A DNA stretch of 64,000 nt from Thermoanaerobaculum sp964488355 (lineage in GTDB: Bacteria; Acidobacteriota; Thermoanaerobaculia; Thermoanaerobaculales; Thermoanaerobaculaceae), in the NCBI GenBank assembly GCA_964488355.1, contig CAZAUJ010000012.1, positions 1 through 64,000 of the forward strand. Direction: 5' to 3'. The notes beneath the pieces are model-generated. The model was not told the origin of the DNA, did no database searches, and saw nothing but the letters and a program-made list of their open reading frames with translations. Of this stretch, positions 42,713-50,030 are shown piece by piece. The translations under genes and the position numbers were made by a program. Within the stretch, counting starts at the first letter, position 1. Every line of letters begins with the position of its first letter.

Positions 42713-43330
42713 GTGCTGGCGGTGGTTGTCGCCAACGCGCCCTTTTCCTTTTGGCCGCAAGCTTTTACCTTGGCCTCGCAGGCCTCGCTGTTGTTGGCCG
42801 CCGACGGGGGTGCCAACCACCTGGCCCGCGTAGGCCTTCGTCCCCACTTTGTGGTGGGCGACCTGGATTCCATAAGCCCCTCCGTGCGTGCCTGGGTAGG
42901 CGAAGAACGCCTGGTCCCACGCCCGGACCAGGACCACACCGACTTGGACAAGACCCTCGAGTTCGCCCTGGCCCAGGGAGCCACCCAAGCCATCCTGCTG
43001 GCCGCCACCGGCGGACGCCTAGACCATGCGCTGGAGAACCTGGGGCTTTTGGCCCGCTTCGTCCACCGGCTTGCCTGTCAGATCCTGGAACCCCACACCC
43101 GCATCGTGCCCGTGGCAGCGGAGGCCACCTTCCCGGTGGAGCTGGGGAGCACCGTTTCCCTCATGCCCTTGGGCGAGTGCCCCAGGGTGTGGACCGAAGG
43201 CCTTCACTGGCCCCTGCGAGGCGAGCCTTTGAGCCTCGCCCACCGCACCAGCTTGTCCAACCGCGCCGACGCTGGCGAGATCAGCGTGCGGGTAGAAGGC
43301 GGTGTTTTGCTGGCCTTCCTCCCCTGCTAG
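42713..43330 (+). CDS. thiN: Thiamine pyrophosphokinase
   Basis: About 205 residues, converting thiamine and ATP to thiamine diphosphate. Motifs: LLLAADGGANHLARVGLRPH, FVVGDLDSISPSVRAWV, DQDHTDLDKTLEFALAQGA and ATGGRLDHALENLGLL, covering the catalytic Asp residues. The C-terminal thiamin-binding domain ends with SLSNRADAGEISVRVEGGVL. I prefer GTG 42713, nine bases after GGGAGG, because the family starts with VVVANAPF-like sequence; ATG 42704 and ATG 42680 are alternatives. Confidence 0.9.
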   Translation: MLAVVVANAPFSFWPQAFTLASQASLLLAADGGANHLARVGLRPHFVVGDLDSISPSVRAWVGEERLVPRPDQDHTDLDKTLEFALAQGATQAILLAATGGRLDHALENLGLLARFVHRLACQILEPHTRIVPVAAEATFPVELGSTVSLMPLGECPRVWTEGLHWPLRGEPLSLAHRTSLSNRADAGEISVRVEGGVLLAFLPC

Positions 43331-43333
43331 CAT
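43328..43333 (+). promoter_or_regulatory. -10 box TAGCAT for a probably leaderless acyltransferase mRNA
   Basis: TAGCAT overlaps the stop of the thiamine pyrophosphokinase gene and ends six bases before the GTG start at 43340; no ribosome site is present. The -35 region is weak. Confidence 0.45.
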
Positions 43334-43339
43334 GGGTTC

Positions 43340-44260
43340 GTGCAGTACAAGATGGCAGGCTCCCCCCGCTGGCTGCAGGCCTTTTACAAGGCGTACTTTG
43401 CCTTTTGGATTCCCGCCTTAGCCTGGGCGGCCACCTGGTGGCCCCTGGGCCTCATGTACTGGATGGCACGCTGGCTGGTCATTGCCCCTTTCAACCTGGT
43501 GCGTCCCAAGTACCTGCGAGCGGTGCGGGGCAACATGAGCCGTATCCTTGGCCAGCCGCCGGAAAGTTCTCAGGTGCGCCGCATGGCCCTGCGCATGATG
43601 TGGGAGCACGCCTACCACTGGGTGGACTTTTTCCGCTACGCCCAGCTGCCGGCGGGGGCAGTGGAGGCCAACATCGCCCGTATGGAGGGGTGGGATGAGT
43701 TCCTGGCGCTGCGCCGCTCCGGTCGCGGCACCTTGCTCCTCACCGCCCACATGGGCAATCCGGAGGTGGGAGCCATTGCCTTGGGCAAGCACCTGGAGGG
43801 GCTGTCGGTGCTTTACTGGCGTGACCGCTTCAGCAAAGCGGAGGAGTTCCGAAGCCGCATGCGCCAGCTGGGCAACGTGCGCGGCATTCCGGTGGACGCA
43901 TCCCCTCTCTCGGTGGTCCCGGCCCTGCGGGTGTTGCGCTGGGGGGGGCTTTTGGCCTGCCATGGGGACCGGGACTTCAACAACCAGGGCTGGCCGGTTA
44001 CCTTCTTCGGCGCGCCGGCCAAGTTTCCCCCGGGTCCTTTCATCCTGGCCGCGCGGGCTCAGGCGGCGGTGGTTCCCACCTTCTTCCTCCTCGAGCCGGA
44101 CCGCCGCTTTCTCGTGCTGTTCGAGGAGCCCATGTTCCTGCCGGAGGACACCAGCGAAGCCGCCTTGCGCCCCTTTCTGGAGCGCTGGGTGGCCTTATTG
44201 GAAGCGCGCATCCGCCAATACCCGGAGCAGTGGTACTGCTTCTACCCCTTTTGGGGCTGA
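43340..44260 (+). CDS. LpxL/HtrB-family lysophospholipid or lipid A acyltransferase
   Basis: A 306-residue membrane-associated acyltransferase. A hydrophobic N-terminal segment (residues 20-45) is followed by the catalytic HX4E motif in LLTAHMGNPEVGAIALGKHL, then LLACHGDRDFNNQGWPVTFF and GAPAKFPPGPFILAARAQAA, the pattern of the LpxL/LpxM/WaaM family. It transfers an acyl chain to a lipid A precursor or another glycolipid. The C-terminal QYPEQWYCFYPFWG is typical of the family end. Start GTG 43340 is the only start close to the -10 box; no Shine-Dalgarno. Confidence 0.87.
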   Translation: MQYKMAGSPRWLQAFYKAYFAFWIPALAWAATWWPLGLMYWMARWLVIAPFNLVRPKYLRAVRGNMSRILGQPPESSQVRRMALRMMWEHAYHWVDFFRYAQLPAGAVEANIARMEGWDEFLALRRSGRGTLLLTAHMGNPEVGAIALGKHLEGLSVLYWRDRFSKAEEFRSRMRQLGNVRGIPVDASPLSVVPALRVLRWGGLLACHGDRDFNNQGWPVTFFGAPAKFPPGPFILAARAQAAVVPTFFLLEPDRRFLVLFEEPMFLPEDTSEAALRPFLERWVALLEARIRQYPEQWYCFYPFWG

Positions 44261-44560
44261 GGGCGCCAGGTACCTTGTGAGGTCAAAACCACCGGCGGCA
44301 GGGAAAGCACGCGCACTGGCGCCAGGAGGGGGGCGAGGTAAAGCAGCAGCTGCTGCCCCCACCAGCGAGAGGAGGCGGCCAGGCGCCGTTGCAGGGAGTA
44401 GCGCCAGCTGGCGCAGCCCTTGTTGGGTAGCAGGCCCACCGCCGATTTGGGCGTGCACGTCCATGCAGCCACCGGCGCAAAGGGGGAGGAAGCGGCACTC
44501 CAGGAACTCCCCGTTTTCCTTAGAGCCGCCCAGAATGGGGCGCAGGTAAGGAGCGCTCAT
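44242..44560 (-). pseudogene. C-terminal remnant of a radical-SAM/SPASM protein
   Basis: One minus frame gives a piece with ENGEFLECRFLPLCAGGCMD, the CxxxxxCxxxC core of a SPASM auxiliary iron-sulfur domain; a shift to another frame then gives GCASWRYSLQRRLAASSRWW, the helical tail expected after that cluster, ending inside the acyltransferase gene. The radical-SAM core is missing upstream: bases above 44560 have no coding signal. It is a frameshifted and 5'-truncated remnant. SPASM proteins modify peptides or activate sulfatases, so a modifying system was once here. Confidence 0.6.
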
Positions 44561-44673
44561 CTGTACGTACCGCCAACTTACGTTTCGGTTTTTTGCTTCC
44601 TCGGTCCCCGGTCCGCCTGGTGGAAATTTTCTATGGTGTTAGGAGCGTGTGCGGGTCCAGCACCTACACTCCC

Positions 44674-44703
44674 TTGACCCATTTCCAGGCGCCGTCGTAG
44701 CAT
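44674..44703 (+). promoter_or_regulatory. Promoter TTGACC-N18-TAGCAT for the coiled-coil gene
   Basis: A good -35 (TTGACC, 44674-44679) and -10 (TAGCAT, 44698-44703) with 18 bp between. The -10 ends six bases before ATG 44710, so the mRNA starts at or near the start codon. Confidence 0.65.
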
Positions 44704-44709
44704 GCATCC

Positions 44710-45054
44710 ATGGAGATCAGCGAGGTTATTCGCGCCGCCATTCAGGAGCTGGTGCGACCCGAGCTCGACGAGCTCCGCGCTCCTGTGCGCGAGCTGCGCA
44801 CCGGCCTGGAGGTCACCAACACCCGCCTGGGCGCCTTCAACAACCACCTACTGGATCAAAGTCGCCGCCTGGACCAAACCAACCAGCGCATTGACTTGGT
44901 GCGCGCCGAGGAGAGCGCGCAGATGCAGCAAATGAACGCCCGCCTGGACGCCTTCTTTGCCAACCTCGTCCCCCGCCCTGAATTTGCCGACGTCTTGCAC
45001 CGCCTGGAACGTCTGGAAGACACCGTCAGCCACTTGGTGAAACGGGTAGCCTGA
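44710..45054 (+). CDS. Small coiled-coil protein of unknown function
   Basis: A 114-residue, highly charged protein that is predicted to be almost all coiled coil (heptads such as VRELRTGLEVTNTRLGAFNN and QSRRLDQTNQRIDLVRAEES). It has no cysteine, signal peptide or membrane segment. It resembles the coiled-coil part of the frameshifted nuclease-like gene at 1763-2531 but has no nuclease-fold domain. It has its own strong promoter and no ribosome site. It may oligomerise; nothing more can be said. Confidence 0.65.
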   Translation: MEISEVIRAAIQELVRPELDELRAPVRELRTGLEVTNTRLGAFNNHLLDQSRRLDQTNQRIDLVRAEESAQMQQMNARLDAFFANLVPRPEFADVLHRLERLEDTVSHLVKRVA

Positions 45055-45336
45055 CCCGCGCCGGTGACCAGCATGGCAAGCGCACTCGGTCCCTTCCCAG
45101 CAAGTCTCAACTCACCCGGCCCAGCCTTCGCCACTCGGCAGCTGGGGCGGCCAGGTCCGGGGCCGGCACCGAGGCTCGCAGGGGTCGTGCAGGCGTTTTG
45201 CCAAAAAACGGCGGGAAAATCCGCTGCCTTTTCTGCACCCATCTCCACCAGACGGTGGGCCAAGGTGTTACCCCAATTGGAAAAAAACCTTGGGGCGGCT
45301 CACGGCCCCGCAGGCTCCTAGCCCACGGACGTACCG

Positions 45337-46341
45337 GTGAGAAGCGGGCCAACGGGTCACGGTAGCACAACCGAGCAGGCGAGCGGGCAGGGGGAACGCT
45401 GCCCATTTTGCACCGCTGCGCTGGCCAGCAAGCCCTTTGCCCAAGTCACCGACCAGCTGGGGGTGAGCAAGAGACCTTGGAATTTTTGCCGCTGTATGCG
45501 GTGCGGCAGCGCCATTCTGCGACCCTTGCCAACAGCGGTGGAGCTGGCGGCTGCCTACCCGGAGGTGTTCCACCTGGACCAGGCCCCGCGAGAGAAAAAC
45601 ACCTGGCGCTTGCTGCATTTTTTGGAAACGGTTCTTTTTTACCGGCCGTTGTACCGCCGCAGTGTTGGTCAGCTCCAGCGGGTGACCGGCTTGCGCGGCG
45701 GGAAGCTTTTGGATGTGGGCGGCGGAAGCGGGCATCGCGCCGCGCTCTTTCGCCAACGGGGTTTTGCCGTCACCGTGCTCGATCCCGACGCCCGTGCCCT
45801 GGCCGTGGCGCGGGAACGGTTTGGCCTGCCGACCCTTTGCGGCGCGCTGCCGGAAGCGGACTTACCGGAAGGCAGCCTGGACGTGGTGACGCTTTATTTT
45901 GTCCTGGAGCACCTGACGGAACCGGAGCGCACCTTGGCGACAGCGCACAGGCTGCTGCGTCCGGATGGATGGCTGGTGGTGGCCGTGCCGCTGGTGGATA
46001 GCTGGCAAGCCAAGCTGCTCGGGCGCCGCTGGGTAGCCCTGCGGGAGGCTCCCCGTCATGTGGCCGTGCCCAGTGCCCAAGGGATGCGTCAGCTGCTGCA
46101 GCGCTGCGGGTTTGCCCTGCGCCATGTAAACAGCGCCCCCCTTTGGGATAACGCCGCCGCTTTGGCCCTTTCCCTCCTGCCGGCTTCCCGCACACCCCGG
46201 GCCTGCGTCGCGCCGCTGCCGGCTCGCCTTTTCTGGCGCGCCCTGGCAGCACTGACCACCTTCGTCAGCGCGCCTTGGGCCGCGTTGGAAAGCCTTGCCG
46301 GTCGCCCGCGGGCAGGGGTGTTCTTCGCGCAAAAACCCTGA
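45337..46341 (+). CDS. Class I SAM-dependent methyltransferase with N-terminal zinc ribbon
   Basis: A 334-residue protein. Near the N-terminus two Cys pairs (CPFC, then CMRC in NFCRCMRCGSAILRP) form a likely zinc ribbon. The methyltransferase core has motif I LLDVGGGSGHRAALFRQRGF, motif II-like VTVLDPDARALAVARERFG and SLDVVTLYFVLEHLTEPERT, which fits Methyltransf_11/23 enzymes that act on sugars or small molecules. The GTG at 45337 is the only start upstream of the zinc ribbon; the ribosome site is weak. The 280 bp before it shows nothing recognisable. The substrate is unknown; polysaccharide modification is possible. Confidence 0.75.
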   Translation: MRSGPTGHGSTTEQASGQGERCPFCTAALASKPFAQVTDQLGVSKRPWNFCRCMRCGSAILRPLPTAVELAAAYPEVFHLDQAPREKNTWRLLHFLETVLFYRPLYRRSVGQLQRVTGLRGGKLLDVGGGSGHRAALFRQRGFAVTVLDPDARALAVARERFGLPTLCGALPEADLPEGSLDVVTLYFVLEHLTEPERTLATAHRLLRPDGWLVVAVPLVDSWQAKLLGRRWVALREAPRHVAVPSAQGMRQLLQRCGFALRHVNSAPLWDNAAALALSLLPASRTPRACVAPLPARLFWRALAALTTFVSAPWAALESLAGRPRAGVFFAQKP

Positions 46342-46932
46342 AGGGAGTCCGAGCTTCTAGGCGCCTCTAGGTCTCAAGCCTCGTCCCGGCCACCCCAGCA
46401 CCACCAAGGACACACAGAATTGGCGTCGGCGCGAAAGCACTGGTAGCCCTCAAACTCAAAATCGGCCGACCAGCAAAGCGGGGACGGTCGGAGACTCGCT
46501 TGCTCCTCCCCGGCCGCAGGCATCGGTAAACCCAGGACCAACCCGAGGAGCAGCTTTCTGTCCTCGTCAAGCCCTTGTTCGGGTCCAGGAACTTTGCCAA
46601 CCGGGACGCTGTTTGAGGGATAAGCAGCCGGGTTTCACTCTTGAGGGACCAACCAGGCTAAGGCTTTTGGTTTTGGGCCAGGGCGCAAGGGCTGGATGCG
46701 AGGAACAGGCCAGCCCACCCGCCTTCATCCATCAGGGCAAGACCCCCAGAGCCAAGGGAGGGCTGGCCTTTCCTTTTTGTTCGGTGCGGGAAGGCGCCTG
46801 GGCCCCCATGCCAGCCACCGGCCGCGCTGGGAGGGAGGGTCCCGCTGAAGGCCTTCGTTTCACCCGCTGCCCGCCCTCTCCCGGAAGGGGCGGCTGGGTA
46901 GCCCAGGCCTCAAGCGGGCTCGGACCAAAGCC
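46342..46932. other. Intergenic stretch without an intact gene
   Basis: These 590 bases hold no well-supported gene. On the minus strand, about 46367-46540, one frame reads LLLGLVLGLPMPAAGEE followed by a Cys/Trp-rich tail (SPLCWSADFEFEGYQCFRAD, then CPWWCW), which looks like a small secreted peptide, but it lacks a start codon and may be a remnant. An inverted repeat (46707-46716 with 46760-46769) is followed by TTCCTTTTTG on the plus strand and could be a weak terminator. Nothing else was seen. Confidence 0.4.
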
Positions 46933-48921
46933 TCAGTCCTGCCGCCGCACTACCTCCCCCGCCAAAGCCGAGAAGGGCCGCCCAAAGCGCAGGGGCTTGC
47001 AGGTTTCGTCCACCGCCACCGCTCGGTAGCGACCGGGCGGAAGCCGCTGAAGTTCAAGTCGCTGCCAATGCCTACGCCAGCCGGTGACCAGACCTTCAAG
47101 GCTCCCAGGCCGCCCGTAAAGCTCCCCGTCCCGCTCCAGCAGCACCGCCGCCGCCCCATCCAGGAAGGCCGAACGGGCTCCCGCAAGCCAAGAAACTTGG
47201 GCGCCCCGCTCCAGGGTGAAAACCCCGCGATAGCCTCTTTCCCCTTTGCCTAGGGAAAGGCGCAGGACCGCCCGCTGGCTTCCCCGTCCTGCAGCTGAGA
47301 CGTCCACCACCACGAGCTCCCCATCCACATCGGGAAGGTGGGAAACGGTGAGCTCCCCTTCGGCGTTGGGATAGCCCACCGTGAGCTCCTCGCCCAAAAG
47401 GGGGCGAAAAACCACCTGAACGCCGTCGAAGACGGGGTTGCCTTTTTCATCCCGCAGCACCAGGGTCACCTGTTTTCCCGCTGCCAGGCGGAGGCTCACG
47501 TCTTCCGGCTCCTCCAAACCCACATAGGCCGTGCCCGCTGCCGGATGATAAGCCCACAAAAACAAGGGAACTTTCGGAGCGTAGGGCACGGTAAAGGTGC
47601 CTGCGGCATCGGTCCGCCCCTGCCAGTAAAAGTGCTGGGCGGCGCAGGGCTTACGGTCCGCCAGGGACACCTCGGCCCAACTCACCGCTCGGCCCTGGCC
47701 GTCAACCACATTGCCCCTCAGGGGAGCGACGGCCAGGGTGGCCGACAGGTGAGCCACCCTTTGCCCTTGCCGCACCTGGACGCTGCCCAGGGGCAAAACG
47801 CTCCTGGTGCCTCCCTCCCCCTGGGCGGTCAAACCCACCATCCAAAGGCCCTCCGCCTCCAAAAGGGCGGAAAAACGCGGGAGGCTCCCCTCCACCACCT
47901 GCCATTTGCCCTCCGCCCCAAACTCCCGCTCGCGCAAGAAAACCCAGGGCACCAGCCGCTGGCAGGCCTCCGGTAACAGGCCCGCCACCTCCACCTCCAG
48001 GTGGGTACGGGTGGGCTTGAGCTCCAAAGACAGGTGCCCTCCCGGTGGGAGGTATGCGGGCCCAGCGTAGTGGGTTGGTCGGTTCACTTGGCCTTCGGGG
48101 AGGGTGCCGCTTGTTTTGCGCAGCACCCGCTCCGGCAGGGTTGTCAGCATGGCCCCATAGTTTCCTGGCGGCACATCGGTAAGCTCCACCCTCCCCGCAG
48201 GGTCCAGCGAAGCGGAAAATAAAGCCAAAAAAGCCCAACGAGCGCGGCTCGGGTCCTCCCTTTCGGGTCCATCCGCCTCCTGCTGCTGCTGGGGCGACAG
48301 CTCCACCCACCACCCTCCTTCCGCCAGCTCCTCCGCTGGCAGCTGCACGGCCACCTCCACCGAGCCGCCCGGCTGCAACGCCACGGGATCCAAATCCGAC
48401 CCTTTGGCACCCACCCTCACCGGGGGCAGAAGCACCTTGCCCCATCCGTTGCCCCCCACCACCAGCTGCAGCTGGCTGCCCGCTTTGGCCCAGAGCTGGA
48501 AGCGTCCCTGGGCATCGGTGAGGGCACTGAGATTTTTGGCCAGCAGCTGCCGCAGCTGCCCGCTGGCCACCGGCAACTCGCCCAAGGTCAAGGACAGCTC
48601 CTCCACCCTGGTGCCAGCTACCGGCTCGCCCGTATCCGCCCGCCGTACCTGCCCCCTCACCGGCACCAAGGGCCTCACCGGGCAGTCCAGGGGCACCCTT
48701 TGCCCAGGGCGCAGGGTAAGGTGCAAGCTCCGTCCCGTATGGGCCACGGCGGCACAAACCAACGTGTAGGTGCCGGCGGGCACAGCCACTTCGCCCTCAT
48801 CTTGGCCTGCTGGGAAGACTGCTTCCCACAGGACCTTTTCGCCCGCCACCACCGCCACGTAGCGCTCCGTCGCCTTGAGGGCGCGGCCATCGGCACTGAC
48901 GCGCACCTGCACGCGCGCCAC
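46933..48921 (-). CDS. Large beta-rich carboxypeptidase-regulatory-like protein without a signal peptide
   Basis: A 662-residue protein made of several Ig-like or carboxypeptidase-regulatory-like modules (for example VRGQVRRADTGEPVAGTRVE, LRGNVVDGQGRAVSWAEVSL, GRTDAAGTFTVPYAPKVPLF). Such proteins are normally exported and common in Acidobacteria, but here the frame starts right after a stop codon with GTG and has no signal peptide. The expected N-terminus is probably missing or lies in another frame; an ATG seven bases upstream, with GGAGGG, is out of frame. I cannot name a function; surface binding or adhesion is the usual guess. Confidence 0.65.
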   Translation of the reverse strand: MARVQVRVSADGRALKATERYVAVVAGEKVLWEAVFPAGQDEGEVAVPAGTYTLVCAAVAHTGRSLHLTLRPGQRVPLDCPVRPLVPVRGQVRRADTGEPVAGTRVEELSLTLGELPVASGQLRQLLAKNLSALTDAQGRFQLWAKAGSQLQLVVGGNGWGKVLLPPVRVGAKGSDLDPVALQPGGSVEVAVQLPAEELAEGGWWVELSPQQQQEADGPEREDPSRARWAFLALFSASLDPAGRVELTDVPPGNYGAMLTTLPERVLRKTSGTLPEGQVNRPTHYAGPAYLPPGGHLSLELKPTRTHLEVEVAGLLPEACQRLVPWVFLREREFGAEGKWQVVEGSLPRFSALLEAEGLWMVGLTAQGEGGTRSVLPLGSVQVRQGQRVAHLSATLAVAPLRGNVVDGQGRAVSWAEVSLADRKPCAAQHFYWQGRTDAAGTFTVPYAPKVPLFLWAYHPAAGTAYVGLEEPEDVSLRLAAGKQVTLVLRDEKGNPVFDGVQVVFRPLLGEELTVGYPNAEGELTVSHLPDVDGELVVVDVSAAGRGSQRAVLRLSLGKGERGYRGVFTLERGAQVSWLAGARSAFLDGAAAVLLERDGELYGRPGSLEGLVTGWRRHWQRLELQRLPPGRYRAVAVDETCKPLRFGRPFSALAGEVVRRQD

Positions 48922-48943
48922 CCGTCATAAGCCCTCCGGGTAC

Positions 48944-48973
48944 GGGCCCGGCAGCCGGGTGGCTGCCGGGCCC
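48944..48973. repeat. Perfect 13-bp inverted repeat with 4-nt loop
   Basis: Arms at 48944-48956 and 48961-48973, loop GGGT. The hairpin is very GC-rich and sits between the secreted Cys-rich gene and the next gene downstream. There is no T-run after it on either strand, so it is not a classical terminator; it may slow transcription or protect an mRNA end. Confidence 0.7.
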
Positions 48974-48978
48974 ACGCC

Positions 48979-49368
48979 TCAGCGTATACGTTGAGCACTC
49001 CCAGGACGCGTACTCAACCGGGCAAAAGTAGCCCCAGGAGCCATCTGAGAGGTTTTCGAAAAACCACCCCGTGTGGGTCCGCCACCTCCGGTGCCGCACT
49101 CACCCGTCAGGGTGCAGTTGGGTTCACAGACCCGATACCGCTGGCAAACGCCGTTGGCATCGCAAACGGTTTTTGTCTCGCAGGTTTCCCCAGCTATGCC
49201 AGAGGAATACCCGCTGAAGGCCGCCTCGCAGACGCCACGAGCCCCTCTGGTCAGGCCCCCAGGCGCGTAGGACTCTTTTCCACAAACGCTACATACCTGC
49301 GCCCAACCCACAGCGGCACCCACAGCCGGTAGCAAAGCCAAGAAGATCCTTGTTGTTTTCCTTCCCAT
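48979..49368 (-). CDS. Secreted Cys-rich protein, C-terminus probably frameshifted
   Basis: A 129-residue product with a clear signal peptide (MGRKTTRIFLALLPAVGAAV, cut near GWA/Q) and about nine cysteines in the mature part (CSVCGK, then TVCDANGVCQRYRVCEPNC). After the GGGG stretch near 49080 this frame turns into unlikely sequence, while the neighbouring frame continues as THTGWFFENLSDGSWGYFCP and VEYASWECSTYT, with further Cys. I infer a frameshift in the Gly-rich region, so the natural protein is longer or the gene is damaged. ATG 49368 has GGAGG. Family unknown. Confidence 0.6.
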   Translation of the reverse strand: MGRKTTRIFLALLPAVGAAVGWAQVCSVCGKESYAPGGLTRGARGVCEAAFSGYSSGIAGETCETKTVCDANGVCQRYRVCEPNCTLTGECGTGGGGPTRGGFSKTSQMAPGATFARLSTRPGSAQRIR

Positions 49369-49668
49369 CGTTTACCTCCTTCCCCAGTCCCCGCTCCCGG
49401 GCGCGGGACGCCTTTCGCCCGAAGGTTAAAAAAATGTCAAGGGCTTTTTCCGCACCCTGTCAGGCTTGTGTCAGGAAACGGTGACGGGGGCCGGTGCGCC
49501 GGGAAAGCCTCCCTTTTAACGGCAGCTTTTTCCGGGGCGGGCAACCAGGCAGGTCTCGCGCTGTTCGCGCAAACGCATGACGGGGCCGACGAGACGTGCT
49601 ACTCGGCGGGCGGCTAGGGCCGGGGGGCGGAGAACGAGGCTCGGCGTGAGGTCTTTCGTGCAAAGAGA
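49369..49668. other. Intergenic stretch before tRNA-Asp
   Basis: About 300 bases without a supported gene. The left end holds the ribosome site and a TTGACA-like element (minus strand, near 49433) for the Cys-rich gene, but no matching -10. The right end holds a partial copy of the tRNA-Asp 3' end, listed separately. Confidence 0.45.

Positions 49669-49686
<18 letters not shown>
49564..49686. repeat. Imperfect 32-bp direct repeat of the tRNA-Asp 3' end
   Basis: The segment 49564-49595 matches 49655-49686 at 27 of 32 positions, 91 bp apart. The second copy includes the 3' end of tRNA-Asp and its flank; the first has no functional tRNA after it. Either an integration scar or a decayed tandem tRNA copy. 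Confidence 0.65.
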
Positions 49687-49745
<59 letters not shown>

Positions 49746-49774
49746 GCCCTTGGGGTTGCCGGGGCTGCCGCGGG

Positions 49775-49850
49775 TGGTGGGAGGTGAGGGACTCGAACCC
49801 GCGACCCCCTGCGTGTAAGGCAGGTGCTCTCACCACTGAGCTAACCTCCC
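49775..49850 (-). tRNA. tRNA-Val(UAC)
   Basis: 76 nt with encoded CCA. Acceptor GGGAGGT pairs with ACCTCCC, discriminator A. The anticodon loop CTTACAC gives TAC, and the T arm is GGGTTCGAGTCCC. It is transcribed from TTGACA-N17-TAGATT just upstream on the minus strand. Confidence 0.95.
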
Positions 49851-49869
49851 GGGCAGCCTGCCCAAAGCC

Positions 49870-49941
49870 AATCTACCGTGAGCCGCCCTTGCTGTCAAGC
49901 GCCGCGGCCTTCGTTGACAGTGCCGGCCCGGCGGGTAAAAT
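49870..49941. promoter_or_regulatory. Back-to-back tRNA promoters
   Basis: Minus strand: TTGACA (49898-49893), 17 bp, TAGATT (49875-49870), driving tRNA-Val and tRNA-Asp. Plus strand: TTGACA (49914-49919), 16 bp, TAAAAT (49936-49941), driving tRNA-Gln. These are the best sigma-70-like promoters in the window. Confidence 0.8.
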
Positions 49942-49953
49942 AGGCTTGCCTGC

Positions 49954-50027
49954 TGGGGAGTCGTCCAACGGCAGGACACGTGGCTCTGGACCACGGTATC
50001 GGGGTTCGAATCCCTGCTCCCCAGCCA
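49954..50027 (+). tRNA. tRNA-Gln(CUG)
   Basis: 74 nt with encoded CCA. Acceptor TGGGGAG pairs with CTCCCCA, discriminator G, as usual for glutamine. The anticodon loop CTCTGGA gives CTG, and the T arm is GGGTTCGAATCCC. Its 3' end lies three bases from the glmM stop on the other strand. Confidence 0.95.
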
Positions 50028-50030
50028 TGT

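Noticed and set aside
46613..47029. A 138-codon plus frame in the 46-47 kb gap
   Set aside because: Overlaps the end of the large minus-strand gene, low-complexity composition, no ribosome site.
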